Origin: Streptomyces davaonensis JCM 4913
GTDB taxonomy: Bacteria > Actinomycetota > Actinomycetes > Streptomycetales > Streptomycetaceae
Assembly: GCF_000349325.1 (NCBI RefSeq)
Contig: NC_020504.1
Coordinates: 4,064,053 to 4,128,052 of the forward strand
Direction: 5' to 3'
Length of the DNA stretch: 64,000 nt
Under the pieces are notes generated by a model. The model was not told where the DNA came from and did no database searches. It saw only the letters and a list, made by a program, of their open reading frames with translations. Shown here in pieces: positions 33,708 through 42,790 of this stretch. Every line of letters begins with the position of its first letter. Within the stretch, counting starts at the first letter, position 1. The position numbers and the translations under genes are program-made.

Positions 33708-35282
33708 CTACTCCCACTCGATCGTGCCCGGCGGCTTCGACGTCACGTCGAGCACCACGCGGTTGACGTCCCGCACCTCGTTGGTGATCCGGGTGGAGAT
33801 CTTCGCCAGGACGTCGTACGGCAGGCGCGACCAGTCGGCCGTCATGGCGTCCTCGGAGGAGACCGGGCGCAGCACGATCGGGTGGCCGTAGGTGCGGCCG
33901 TCGCCCTGTACGCCGACCGAGCGGACGTCCGCCAGCAGGACCACCGGGCACTGCCAGATGTCGCGGTCGAGGCCGGCCGCGGTCAGCTCCTCGCGGGCGA
34001 TGGCGTCGGCCTCGCGCAGCAGGTCCAGGCGCTCCTTGGTGACCTCGCCGACGATCCGGATGCCGAGGCCGGGGCCGGGGAACGGCTGGCGCTGGACGAT
34101 CTCCTCGGGCAGGCCCAGCTCCTGGCCGACCATCCGGACCTCGTCCTTGAACAGCTGGCGCAGCGGCTCGACGAGCTCGAACTCGATGTCGTCGGGGAGG
34201 CCGCCCACGTTGTGGTGGGACTTGATGTTGGCGGTGCCGGTGCCGCCACCGGACTCGACGATGTCCGGGTAGAGGGTGCCCTGCACGAGGAACGCGACCT
34301 CGGGGCCCTCCTCCTGGAGGATCTCCAGCTGCGCCTGCTCGAACACGCGGATGAACTCGCGGCCGATGATCTTGCGCTTGGTCTCCGGGTCCGAGACGCC
34401 CGCCAGCGCGTCGAGGAAGCGCTCCTGCGCGTCGACGACCTTCAGGTTGGCGCCGGTCGCGGCCACGAAGTCCTTCTCGACCTGCTCGGTCTCGTTCTTG
34501 CGCATCAGACCGTGGTCGACGTACACGCAGGTGAGCTGCGAGCCGATGGCCTTCTGCACCAGCGCGGCGGCCACGGCGGAGTCGACGCCGCCGGACAGAC
34601 CGCAGATCGCACGCTTGTCGCCGACCTGCGCGCGGATCGCGGCGACCTGCTCCTCGATGACATTGCCCGTGGTCCACGACGGGGTGAGCCCGGCGCCGCG
34701 GTACAGGAAGTGCTCCAGCACCTGCTGGCCGTGCGTGGAGTGCATGACCTCGGGGTGGTACTGGACGCCGTAGAGCTTCTTCTCGTCGTTCTCGAAGGCG
34801 GCGACCGGGACGACGTCCGTGGAGGCCGAGACGGTGAAGCCCTCGGGGGCGGCGGAGCAGGCGTCGCCGTGCGACATCCACACGTGCTGCTCGGCCGGGG
34901 TGCCCTCGAAGAGGGTGGAGGACGACCGGGAGACATGCAGGTCGGTACGGCCGTACTCGCGCGCGCCGGTGTTGTCGACGGTGCCGCCGAGGCTCTGCGC
35001 CATCAGCTGGAAGCCGTAGCACATGCCGAAGACGGGGACTCCGGCCTCGAAGAGCGCGGGGTCGAGTCGGGGAGCGCCCTCCTCGTAGACCGACGAGGGG
35101 CCGCCGGAGAGGATGATCGCCGCCGGGTTCTTGGCGAGCATCTCCGCCACCGGCATGGTGCTCGGCACGATCTCGCTGTAGACCCGGGCCTCACGGACGC
35201 GACGGGCGATGAGCTGGGCGTACTGCGCGCCGAAGTCGACGACCAGGACGGTGTCGGGGGCGGCGGGGGTCGCTGGTGACAC
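33708..35282 (-). CDS. guaA: GMP synthase (glutamine-hydrolysing) GuaA
   Basis: 524 residues, full length. The N-terminal class I amidotransferase domain has catalytic Cys88 (FGMCYGFQ) and the His/Glu pair further on (YHPEVMHS). The ATP-pyrophosphatase domain has the PP loop SGGVDS near 233. The C-terminal dimerisation domain ends PPGTIEWE. It converts XMP to GMP; guaB and guaB3 of the same pathway are at the other end of the window. The start is GTG. Confidence 0.98.
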   Translation of the reverse strand: MSPATPAAPDTVLVVDFGAQYAQLIARRVREARVYSEIVPSTMPVAEMLAKNPAAIILSGGPSSVYEEGAPRLDPALFEAGVPVFGMCYGFQLMAQSLGGTVDNTGAREYGRTDLHVSRSSSTLFEGTPAEQHVWMSHGDACSAAPEGFTVSASTDVVPVAAFENDEKKLYGVQYHPEVMHSTHGQQVLEHFLYRGAGLTPSWTTGNVIEEQVAAIRAQVGDKRAICGLSGGVDSAVAAALVQKAIGSQLTCVYVDHGLMRKNETEQVEKDFVAATGANLKVVDAQERFLDALAGVSDPETKRKIIGREFIRVFEQAQLEILQEEGPEVAFLVQGTLYPDIVESGGGTGTANIKSHHNVGGLPDDIEFELVEPLRQLFKDEVRMVGQELGLPEEIVQRQPFPGPGLGIRIVGEVTKERLDLLREADAIAREELTAAGLDRDIWQCPVVLLADVRSVGVQGDGRTYGHPIVLRPVSSEDAMTADWSRLPYDVLAKISTRITNEVRDVNRVVLDVTSKPPGTIEWE

Positions 35283-35416
35283 GGGTTGCCTTCCGGCGGC
35301 TTGAAAAGGGCTGTGTCACCGATTCTAACGGGGCGGCCAACGGCGGCTTACGTCTCAGGCGTCTCAGGATGCGAACCCGGTTGGGCGCTCCTGGTGGGGC
35401 ACGGCATACTGACCGC

Positions 35417-35488
35417 ATGCTCACGCACCCGACCTTCCTCTTTACCTATGGCAACCGGCCCGCCGGCTGCCATGGTCGTGCTGCTTGA
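35417..35488 (+). CDS. 23-residue Phe/Tyr-containing leader peptide of the chorismate mutase gene
   Basis: A short ORF begins MLTHPTFLFTYGNRP: two Phe and one Tyr within five residues (positions 7, 9, 11), with TTT and TAT, codons that are rare in this GC-rich genome. Immediately after come a perfect hairpin (35448-35473) and then a terminator (35513-35539), before a chorismate mutase gene whose products are Phe and Tyr. This layout is that of a ribosome-mediated attenuator. No strong ribosome site is visible ahead of the ATG. Confidence 0.7.
   Translation: MLTHPTFLFTYGNRPAGCHGRAA
35448..35473 (+). promoter_or_regulatory. pause-type hairpin within the leader peptide coding region
   Basis: ATGGCA-A-CCGG and CCGG-C-TGCCAT flank a CCCG loop, an almost perfect stem just after the Phe/Tyr codons. 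Its loop side (GGCCCG) is complementary to CGGGCC at 35518-35523, part of the terminator, so an alternative antiterminator pairing is possible. Confidence 0.5.
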
Positions 35489-35512
35489 GCAACTGACAAG
35501 CGACTTCCCAGG

Positions 35513-35539
35513 CGCCCCGGGCCGACAAGGCCCGGGGCG
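35513..35539 (+). terminator. attenuator terminator upstream of chorismate mutase
   Basis: CGCCCCGGGCC (35513-35523) pairs perfectly with GGCCCGGGGCG (35529-35539) across loop GACAA, followed by the T-containing tctgtcgtttcc. It lies 25 nt past the leader-peptide stop and 57 nt before the chorismate mutase ATG. Confidence 0.8.
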
Positions 35540-35595
35540 TCTGTCGTTTCCGGGCCGTGTCGATCCGGGACCCCTTCACCCCCGAGGAGCCCCCG

Positions 35596-35898
35596 ATGAC
35601 CGCCACCGCCGCAGAGAAGACCGCTGCCGAGAAGACCGGCGCCCGCACCGACGAGGCCGCCGGAGTGATCACCGGCGCCCGGGAACGCATCGACTCGCTC
35701 GACGACCGGATCATCGGTCTGATCCAGGAACGGATGGCCGTCTCGGCCGTCATCCAGGAGGCCCGCATCTCCTCCGGCGGGCGCCGGGTGAACCTCTCCC
35801 GGGAGATGGAGGTCCTCGACCACTACCGCCAGGCGCTGGGCAAGCCCGGCACCTCCCTCGCGATGACGCTCCTCGAACTGTGCCGGGGTCGCATCTGA
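35596..35898 (+). CDS. chorismate mutase (AroQ type)
   Basis: 100 residues from ATG 35596 with GAGGAG upstream. Conserved AroQ features: RERIDSLDDRIIGLIQERMAV, then Lys/Arg-rich helices (QEARISSGGRRVNLSREMEVLDHYRQAL). Arg and Glu positions of the active site appear intact. It converts chorismate to prephenate, the first committed step to Phe and Tyr. No prephenate dehydratase or dehydrogenase domain is fused. Expression is probably attenuated by the leader peptide upstream. Confidence 0.92.
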   Translation: MTATAAEKTAAEKTGARTDEAAGVITGARERIDSLDDRIIGLIQERMAVSAVIQEARISSGGRRVNLSREMEVLDHYRQALGKPGTSLAMTLLELCRGRI

Positions 35899-36443
35899 GT
35901 TCGAGCCCGCCCTCACCCGTACGGCGCGTGACCGTGAGCAGAGACCCTTCGTTGGTGCTGGTGTCCGTGTCAGCCAGGGGCGGGCCCGAAAGAACCACGC
36001 GTGGCTCACTGGAGCGATGAGACGTACGGATCGTGCCGTGCGTCGTGGGACCTCGCTCCAGTCAAGTGACCGGACGGCAGGGGACAGCAGCCCGGTCACC
36101 CAAGAGAACGGTCGGCTCCGGGGACGCCCGGGGCCGGCCGACGGGAACTCACACCACATCGAGCAAGCGGCGCAACCCCCCGGCGCCGCTCCCAGGCACC
36201 GGCGCTGCCCTGACGTCGGTGCTGACGCAAGAAGGGCCCCGCGGCTCCGTCCCGCGGGGCCCTTCGTCATGCGGAGCCGCAGGACGGAGCAGCAAGACGA
36301 ATCCGCTGGTGAGCCGGGTCACATAAAAATTGTGTCAGTGCGGACGCAACCATTCCCCTGCCTCGCGGATCAAACCATGCGAACCAAGGGCCACACCCGC
36401 GCCCCCATCGCGGAGGTCTCACCATCGACTTTCCGAGGTTTGC
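35899..36443. other. long intergenic region with a strong terminator
   Basis: 545 bases with no convincing gene. A 14-bp hairpin at 36231-36264 lies 330 nt beyond the chorismate mutase stop, so either a long 3' UTR or an unannotated small RNA ends there. An AT-rich patch (36323-36338, cacataaaaattgtgt) stands out and may belong to the promoter of the LAETG gene. Confidence 0.45.
36231..36264 (+). terminator. strong terminator upstream of the LAETG protein gene
   Basis: GAAGGGCCCCGCGG pairs exactly with CCGCGGGGCCCTTC (14 bp). Confidence 0.8.
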
Positions 36444-37484
36444 ATGAAGCTTCGCCGAGCCCTGGCCGTCGCCGCCGCGACGGCCGCCCTGGCGCCGGTC
36501 GCGCTGCTGTCCGCCCCCGCCGCGTTCGCCACGGGTGACACGTCTCCGTCCCCGACCGCGACGGAGACCACTCCGGCCACGGAGGAGAGCTCCTCCTCCC
36601 CCGCCGAGACCTCCCCGGCACCGACCGAGACCAGCCCGGCCCCGGAGACCACTTCCCCGGCCCCGGCGGAGTCCTCCCCGTCCGCCACGGAGAGCAGCCC
36701 GGCTTCGACCGAGAGCAGCCCCGCCGCCACGGAGAGCTCCCCGGCGCCCGCCACGAGCACTCCCTCCGACGACGAGTCGGAGGACGAGGGCAAGGACGAG
36801 TGCCCGGTCGACGAGAACGGCGACCCCGTCTGGGACATCAGCGAGGAGCTGCACAGCTCGCTGAGCGGTCTGCCGGAGACCGTGGTGGCCGGCAGCGGCT
36901 GGACGAACTTCAAGTTCAACGTCAGCAACTCCAGCGACGAGACGATCGAGGACATCCTGCCCGTCGTCGGCGTCGCCGCGATGGACTGGGAGCTGGAGTC
37001 CGACTACACCGACCTGATCACCGTGCAGGTGAGGAAGGGCGGCTCCTGGGTCGACCTCGCCACCGAGTTCGGCGAGGGCGGCGCGCTCAACGCGTTCACC
37101 CTCGAGGGCGGCCAGTCGATCAGTTACGACCTGCGCCTGAACGTCAGCCGCGAGGTCCCGAGCGCGATCGGCATCGCCATCGGTCTGGCCGAGTACTCCA
37201 CGGAGGAGGGCTGCTGGACCTCCGAGGACGAGAACTACGGCATCTACTTCTTCGAGGTGCTGCCGGCCGGTTCCGACCCGGGCAAGCCGAACGACTCCAA
37301 GCCGCAGACCGGTGGCAAGGACGAGATCACCGACGTCGACGAGGTCGATGTCGACGGTGAGCTCGCCGAGACCGGTTCGGACTCGAACCTGCCGGCCCTC
37401 GCCACCATCGGCGGTATCGCGATCCTCGCCGGTACGGGCGTCGTGTTCGCGATGAAGCGCCGCAAGGCGGGCGCCGAGGCGTAA
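36444..37484 (+). CDS. cell-wall-anchored protein with LAETG sorting signal
   Basis: 346 residues from ATG 36444. The signal peptide (MKLRRALAVAAATAALAPVALL, cut near AFA-TG) is followed by a Ser/Thr/Pro/Glu-rich stalk (~32-110) of ETSPAPTES-type repeats. A globular beta-rich domain follows (~115-280) with two Cys (DECPVDENG, EEGCWTSED). The C-terminus has the class E sortase motif LAETG, then a hydrophobic helix and KRRK tail. It should be covalently linked to peptidoglycan by SrtE-type sortases. No sortase gene is adjacent. Confidence 0.92.
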   Translation: MKLRRALAVAAATAALAPVALLSAPAAFATGDTSPSPTATETTPATEESSSSPAETSPAPTETSPAPETTSPAPAESSPSATESSPASTESSPAATESSPAPATSTPSDDESEDEGKDECPVDENGDPVWDISEELHSSLSGLPETVVAGSGWTNFKFNVSNSSDETIEDILPVVGVAAMDWELESDYTDLITVQVRKGGSWVDLATEFGEGGALNAFTLEGGQSISYDLRLNVSREVPSAIGIAIGLAEYSTEEGCWTSEDENYGIYFFEVLPAGSDPGKPNDSKPQTGGKDEITDVDEVDVDGELAETGSDSNLPALATIGGIAILAGTGVVFAMKRRKAGAEA

Positions 37485-37516
37485 GGCGCGCCTCGACACA
37501 AGCTCTCTGCAAGAGA

Positions 37517-37560
37517 AAGAGAAGGACCTGCGCTCGGAGGGGGGTGCAGGTCCTTCTCTT
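37517..37560. terminator. bidirectional terminator, 15-bp perfect stem
   Basis: AAGAGAAGGACCTGC pairs perfectly with GCAGGTCCTTCTCTT across a 14-nt loop, followed by a T-rich stretch. It separates the convergent LAETG and GMC genes. Confidence 0.9.
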
Positions 37561-37592
37561 TGTGTTTCTGTCTCTTTGTGTTTCTGTTCGGG

Positions 37593-39386
37593 CTACTTCT
37601 TCGGGGGCACCGTAGGCATCCCCAGGAACGGCAGCCGCAGCGCGCCGAACGCCTCCGCCGGGACCGCGGGCTGCTTCGGCTCGACCGCCTGGAGTCGTTC
37701 GTACGGCTGGTCCTGCGCCGGACGCGGGTCCTCCTCGCCCTTGTTGGGCCAGTACGACATCGCCCGCTCGGCCTGCGCGGTGATGGTCAGCGAGGGGTTC
37801 ACGCCCAGGTTCGCGGAGACCGCGGCACCGTCGACCACCGAGATGCCCGGGTGGCCGTACAGCCGGTGGTACGGGTCGATCACGCCGGACTCCCGGGAGG
37901 CGCCGATCGGGCAGCCGCCGAGGAAGTGCGCGGTGAGCGGGGTACCCATCAGCTCGCCGACGTTGGAGCCCGGGAAGCCGTTGATCGACTCCGCGAGCGC
38001 GGACGCGCCCTCGGTGGCCGCCTTGATCTGCATCGGGTTGGGCGAGCCATGGCCCTGGCGGGCGGTGAGCATGCCCTTGCCGACGCCGTCCGGCTTCAGG
38101 TACGTCGTCAGGGAGTTGTCCAGGGACTGCATCACCAGGCCGATGATGGTCTTCTCCGACCAGCGGCGGTTGGACAGCGAGCGCATGATCAGCAGCGGAT
38201 GCCGGGCGGCGTTGCCGAGCCAGGCCGCGAGGCGCGAGGCGCCCTCCGTGTACGGCACCTGAAGGATCGTCAGGCTGCCCATGGAGTTGGAGCCCTTGCC
38301 GTAACGGACAGGCTCGATATGGGTGTTGGTGTCCGGGTGGACGGACGAGGTGATGGCGACGCCACGCGTGAAGTCGACCTTCTTCTCGCCGGTCGCCTTG
38401 CGGTAGCGCCGGTCGTCGGTCTGCGCGCCCACCAGCGCCTCGGAGTTGGTGCGGGTCAGCTCGCCCAGCTTCGGCGAGAGATACGGCAGCCGCCCGCTGG
38501 CCTTCATGCGGTGCAGCAGGGTCTGGGTGCCGTAGGTGCCCGCGGCGAGGACGACGCGGCGGGCCTTGAAGACGCGGCTCTCGCCCTTCTTCTTGCGGTC
38601 CGTCGGAAGGGTCGTGACGGCGTAGCCGCCCCGCGAGTCGTCGGTGACCGACACGACCGTGGTCATGGGGTGGACGACCGCGCCGGCCTTCTCGGCGAGG
38701 TAGAGGTAGTTCTCGTTGAGGGTGTTCTTCGCTCCGTGGCGGCAGCCCGTCATGCACTCGCCGCACTCGGTGCAGGCCTTGCGGGCCGGGCCCGCGCCAC
38801 CGAAATAGGGGTCGTCCACCTGCTGGCCGGGCTTCGCCTTCGTCGCGCCGTCGGCGTCCTCGCCGTCGCCGAAGAACACCCCGACCGGCGCCATGTGGAA
38901 GGAGTCCCCGACGCCCATCTTCTGCGCGGCGTCCTTCAGATGGACGTCGGACGGGGTCATCGTCGGGTTGAGCCGCACGCCGAGCATCCGCTGGGCCTGG
39001 TCGTAGTACGGCTTCAACTCCTCCTGCCAGTCGGTGATGTCACGCCACTGCGGGTCGTCGAAGAACGGCTTCGGCGGTACGTAGAGGGTGTTGGCGTAGT
39101 TCAGCGATCCGCCGCCCACGCCGGCGCCCGCCAGCACCATGACGTTGCCCAGCAGATGGATGCGCTGGATGCCGAACATGCCGAGCTTCGGGGCCCAGAG
39201 GAAGTTCTTCAGGTCCCAGGAGTTCTTGGGCAGGGACTCCCGGGTGAAGCGGCGGCCCGCTTCCAGGACGCCTACCTTGTAGCCCTTCTCGGTCAGCCGC
39301 AGTGCGGTCACCGAACCGCCGAAGCCGGATCCGACGACGAGGACGTCGTAGTCGTAGGCGTCGTTGTCGTCAGCGTCGTTGCTCAC
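37593..39386 (-). CDS. GMC oxidoreductase (cholesterol-oxidase-like flavoprotein)
   Basis: 597 residues from GTG 39386 with GAGGGAG upstream. The N-terminal FAD motif VLVVGSGFGGSVTALRL leads to LEAGRRF. A Cys cluster (CTECGECMTGCRHGAK, ~220) is typical of the ChoD-like GMC branch. The C-terminal GMC block is HFLGGCPIG...GHPGISVVDGAAV. No signal peptide. Such enzymes oxidise alcohol groups with FAD; a steroid or other hydrophobic alcohol is possible. It is the second gene of an operon with the aldehyde dehydrogenase (37 bp gap), suggesting alcohol-to-aldehyde-to-acid oxidation. Confidence 0.92.
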   Translation of the reverse strand: MSNDADDNDAYDYDVLVVGSGFGGSVTALRLTEKGYKVGVLEAGRRFTRESLPKNSWDLKNFLWAPKLGMFGIQRIHLLGNVMVLAGAGVGGGSLNYANTLYVPPKPFFDDPQWRDITDWQEELKPYYDQAQRMLGVRLNPTMTPSDVHLKDAAQKMGVGDSFHMAPVGVFFGDGEDADGATKAKPGQQVDDPYFGGAGPARKACTECGECMTGCRHGAKNTLNENYLYLAEKAGAVVHPMTTVVSVTDDSRGGYAVTTLPTDRKKKGESRVFKARRVVLAAGTYGTQTLLHRMKASGRLPYLSPKLGELTRTNSEALVGAQTDDRRYRKATGEKKVDFTRGVAITSSVHPDTNTHIEPVRYGKGSNSMGSLTILQVPYTEGASRLAAWLGNAARHPLLIMRSLSNRRWSEKTIIGLVMQSLDNSLTTYLKPDGVGKGMLTARQGHGSPNPMQIKAATEGASALAESINGFPGSNVGELMGTPLTAHFLGGCPIGASRESGVIDPYHRLYGHPGISVVDGAAVSANLGVNPSLTITAQAERAMSYWPNKGEEDPRPAQDQPYERLQAVEPKQPAVPAEAFGALRLPFLGMPTVPPKK

Positions 39387-39423
39387 GCGCGCTCCCTCTT
39401 GAGCCTCTTGGCCTACGGCCGAT

Positions 39424-41037
39424 CTACCGGAACCGGAACGCCTTCATGAGCCGCAGGCTCCGGCTCATGAACTGGGCGTACTTCTCGTCATCCATCCCCA
39501 GGGACGGTGCCATCGGCAGCAGGCGCTGATGGGCGACCGTCTGGGCCTCGGTGTACTTGAGGATGCCCTCGGAGCCATGGCGGCGGCCGAGTCCTGAGTC
39601 CTTCATGCCGCCCATCGGGGACTGGACGCTGCCGTAGGCGGGCGCGTAGCCCTCGTTGACGTTGACCGTGCCGGTACGCAGCCGGGCGGCGACGGCGCGG
39701 CCCCGGCTGCCGTCCTTCGTCCAGACCGAGGAGTTGAGGCCGTAGGGCGTGGCGTTGGCCTGCTCGATCACCTCGTCCTCGGAGGTGAAGCGGTAGACGG
39801 AGACGACCGGTCCGAAGGTCTCCTCGGCGCAGATCGCCATGGGTTCCGTCACGCCGTCGAGGATGGTCGGCTCGAAGAAGTAGGGGCCGATGTCAGGGCG
39901 GGCGACACCGCCGGCGACTAGCGTCGCGCCCTTGGCGACGGCCTCCTCCACATGCCGGGTGACGGTCTCCAGCTGGCGCTCGCCGACCAGGGAGCCCATG
40001 TCGGCGCCGTAGGCCAGGGAGCGGCCGAGCCGCATGGCCTTGGTGCGGGCGGCGAAGCGCTCCAGGAAGGCGTCCGCGATCGACTCGTGGACGTACAACC
40101 GCTCGATGGAGATGCAGAGTTGGCCGGCGGAGGAGAAGCAGGCGCGTACGGCGCCCGCGGCCGCCTTCTCTATGTCGGCGTCCTGAAGGACCAGCATGGC
40201 GTTCTTGCCGCCGAGTTCGAGGGAGACGCCGACCAGCCGGGCGGCGGCGCCCTGGGCGACCTCGCGGCCGGTGCGGGTGGAGCCGGTGAAGGAGACGTAG
40301 TCGGCGTGGCGGACGACCTCGGGGCCGACGACCGGGCCCTCGCCGAGCACGACCTGGAAGACCTCGGCGGGAAGACCGGCCTCGATCAGCAGGTCACGGG
40401 CCCACAGCGCGGTCAGGCAGGTCTCGGTGTCCGGCTTCATCACGACGGCGTTGCCCGCGACGAAGGCCGGCAGGGCGTCGCCGACCGACAGCTCCAGCGG
40501 GTAGTTCCAGGGCGCGATCTGGCCGACGACTCCGCGCGGGTGGCGCAGCTCGGTGACGTGCGTGAGCGAGGGCATGGCACCCGCGTGCCGCTTCGGCTTC
40601 AGATAGGCGGCGGCCCTGCGGCCGTAATGGCGAGCGGCGATCGCGACGGCCTGCACCTCCTCGTGGGCGTGCAGCCGGGCCTTGCCGGTCTCCAGCTGGA
40701 TCAGGTCCAGGACCTCGGCCTGGCGGGCCAGCACCAGGTCGTGGAAGCGCAGCAGCACGGCGGCGCGCTGCCGTACCGGGGTCTGCGCCCAGATCGCCTG
40801 GGCGGCGCGGGCCGCGGCGAACGCCTTCTCCACGTCCTCGGGCGTGGACTCCGGCAGGTCGGCCAGCTTCTCGCCGGTGAACGGCGTATGGCTGAGCGTA
40901 CGGCCCGAGCCGACCACGCCCCGGGTCAGCTGGGCGACCAGCTCGGGGGTGACCACGTCGGCGGCGGTGCGGGCGCCCTCCGGGGCGGGGGCGAGGGGAT
41001 TCGTGCCGGTCTGTGCCGGGGCCTGCGAGTCCGTCAT
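39424..41037 (-). CDS. succinate-semialdehyde dehydrogenase-type aldehyde dehydrogenase
   Basis: 537 residues. The ALDH motifs are present: QIAPWNYPLELSVGDALPA, the NAD(P)-binding SFTGSTRTGREVA, the general base in LELGGKN and the catalytic Cys in SSAGQLCISIERL. GabD-like length with an N-terminal extension of ~40 residues (RTAADVVTPELVAQL). It oxidises an aldehyde to the acid; succinate semialdehyde is the usual annotation, but a broader aldehyde is possible given the GMC partner. It probably forms an operon with the GMC gene. Confidence 0.9.
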   Translation of the reverse strand: MTDSQAPAQTGTNPLAPAPEGARTAADVVTPELVAQLTRGVVGSGRTLSHTPFTGEKLADLPESTPEDVEKAFAAARAAQAIWAQTPVRQRAAVLLRFHDLVLARQAEVLDLIQLETGKARLHAHEEVQAVAIAARHYGRRAAAYLKPKRHAGAMPSLTHVTELRHPRGVVGQIAPWNYPLELSVGDALPAFVAGNAVVMKPDTETCLTALWARDLLIEAGLPAEVFQVVLGEGPVVGPEVVRHADYVSFTGSTRTGREVAQGAAARLVGVSLELGGKNAMLVLQDADIEKAAAGAVRACFSSAGQLCISIERLYVHESIADAFLERFAARTKAMRLGRSLAYGADMGSLVGERQLETVTRHVEEAVAKGATLVAGGVARPDIGPYFFEPTILDGVTEPMAICAEETFGPVVSVYRFTSEDEVIEQANATPYGLNSSVWTKDGSRGRAVAARLRTGTVNVNEGYAPAYGSVQSPMGGMKDSGLGRRHGSEGILKYTEAQTVAHQRLLPMAPSLGMDDEKYAQFMSRSLRLMKAFRFR

Positions 41038-41141
41038 GACGCGCAGGGTATGCCGCGGAAGAGCCTTTGTGTACCCGACGGTAACGGGGATTCACCGAGT
41101 ACTCACATCTTGCCAGCGCCCACTGGCAACGAATGCGCTGA

Positions 41142-42752
41142 TCAGGGCGTTGTGGCAATCCTGAGCCGGTCCCGGGCGTCCTTGAAAACCGCCGTGCCCG
41201 TCTTCTCCCCCGCCGAGCCCTTGGGCATCTCCACGCGCAGTTCGTACAGGCGGCCGTCGTCGGTGCGGACGAAGAGTTCCATGACACGAGTGCGCTGCTC
41301 GGGCTCGCCGTAGGTGGTGTCGGCCTGGACGGCGTCCCAGCCGTGGAAGCTGGTGTCGGTGTACTGCGTGCTGGCGTGCCCGAAGATCTTCCAGGTCGCC
41401 TCATGCCCTTTCGCCTGGCTCATGGGCGTTCCGGTTGCCTTGTCCCATTGGGTGAGGCGGACCTGTACGGCGCCGTCCGGGTCCGCGTACTCGACGACGC
41501 GGGGCTGGATGGCGGCGGTGCCCTGGCGGGCGAACTCCTCGTACTCGGCGGGGAGGGCGAGGGTGGCGTGCATGGGCTTCTCGGAGTGCGCGGTCCAGCC
41601 GTCCGTGGGGCTGGGTGTCGGCTTGCGGGCGGCCGTGTTCTCGGTCGCCGCCCCGCTGTCGGGGTCGGTCAGGAAGGCGATGCCCAGCCAGGAGGCGCCG
41701 ACGAGGAGTCCGCCGAGGAGGGCGAGCGGGAGGGGACGGCGGTGGAGGGGGCGGGTGGCCGGTGCGGGTCTGGGCGGTACTGCGGACATCGGTACGGCGG
41801 ATATCGGCTCCGCGGCCGTCTCTGGGTCCGGCGTCAGCCGTACAGTCCCGATGTCGTCGCCGAACTCCTCCAGTTCGTCGCCGAGTTGGGGCGCGGGATC
41901 CGCCTGGGCCGACTCGCCCGCCACCGCCTCCAGCGCGGCCGCCGTCTCCTCCGCGTCCGGGCGCCCGTCAGGGTCCTTCGTCAGCAACCGGACCAGCAGC
42001 GGGCCGAGTTCGCCCGCGCGCTTCGGCTCGGGCGGGTCGACGGCGAGGATCGCGGCGAGCGTGGACTCCATCGTCGTACGGCGGAAAGGGGACCAGCCTT
42101 CCGTGGCGGCGTAGAGGAGGACGCCGAGGGACCACAGGTCGGAGGCGGGGCCCGCGGTGCGGCCCGACATGCGCTCGGGGGCGATGAACTCCAGGGAGCC
42201 GACGAACTCGCCGGTGGCGGTGAGGGATTCCTCGCCCTGGACATGGGCGATGCCGAAGTCGGTGAGGACGACCCGGTCGTGCGGCCCGAGCAGCACATTG
42301 GCCGGTTTCACGTCCCGGTGCACGATGCCCACGGAGTGCGCGGCGCGCAGGGCGCCGAGGACGGCGAGGCCGATCCGGGCGGACTCGGCGGGTGGCAGGG
42401 GGCCGCGCTTGAGCAGTTCGTGCAGGGACTCGCCGCGCACCAACTCCATGACGATCCACGGCAGTCCGTCCTGCTCCTCGACGACGACGTCGTGGATGGC
42501 GACGGCGGAGGGATGCTCGACGCGGGCGGCGGCGCGGGCCTCGCGGTAGAGCCGGTGGGCGGCCCGCTGGAACACCTCGTCCTCGGGATCGCCGGGCAAC
42601 CGCGGCTCCTTCACGGCGACTTCGCGCTCGACCAGTTCGTCGAGCGCGCGCCACACCGTGCCCATGCCGCCGGAGCCGATGCGTTCGAGGAGGCGGTAAC
42701 GCCCGCCCACCACCCGCGTCTTGGAGCCCCGGCCGACCCCGTCTTCACTCAT
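41142..42752 (-). CDS. transmembrane Ser/Thr protein kinase, cluster member 1
   Basis: 536 residues. The Hanks-type kinase domain (~16-280) is complete: glycine loop GSGGMGTVW, Lys48 in VAVKEP, HRDVKPANVL (Asp148), DFG (Asp166), APE-like APERMSG. A low-complexity linker is followed by a helix (PLALLGGLLVGASWLGIAFL) and an extracellular domain of about 170 residues with no PASTA repeats (LALPAEYEEFARQG..., WDAVQADTTYGEPEQ). First (downstream-most) of a run of co-directional kinase genes. The signal is unknown. Confidence 0.95.
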   Translation of the reverse strand: MSEDGVGRGSKTRVVGGRYRLLERIGSGGMGTVWRALDELVEREVAVKEPRLPGDPEDEVFQRAAHRLYREARAAARVEHPSAVAIHDVVVEEQDGLPWIVMELVRGESLHELLKRGPLPPAESARIGLAVLGALRAAHSVGIVHRDVKPANVLLGPHDRVVLTDFGIAHVQGEESLTATGEFVGSLEFIAPERMSGRTAGPASDLWSLGVLLYAATEGWSPFRRTTMESTLAAILAVDPPEPKRAGELGPLLVRLLTKDPDGRPDAEETAAALEAVAGESAQADPAPQLGDELEEFGDDIGTVRLTPDPETAAEPISAVPMSAVPPRPAPATRPLHRRPLPLALLGGLLVGASWLGIAFLTDPDSGAATENTAARKPTPSPTDGWTAHSEKPMHATLALPAEYEEFARQGTAAIQPRVVEYADPDGAVQVRLTQWDKATGTPMSQAKGHEATWKIFGHASTQYTDTSFHGWDAVQADTTYGEPEQRTRVMELFVRTDDGRLYELRVEMPKGSAGEKTGTAVFKDARDRLRIATTP

Positions 42753-42790
42753 GCCCCATGCCTACCTTGCGCGGTGGGGGCTCCGCCAGT

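Noticed and set aside
35355..35400. tRNA-like T-arm sequence (minus-strand GGGTTCGCATCC)
   Set aside because: Flanks do not form a T stem, acceptor or anticodon arm.
36323..36350. TGTCAGTG near 36328 as another PafBC promoter
   Set aside because: No TAnnnT at the required 8-nt spacing.
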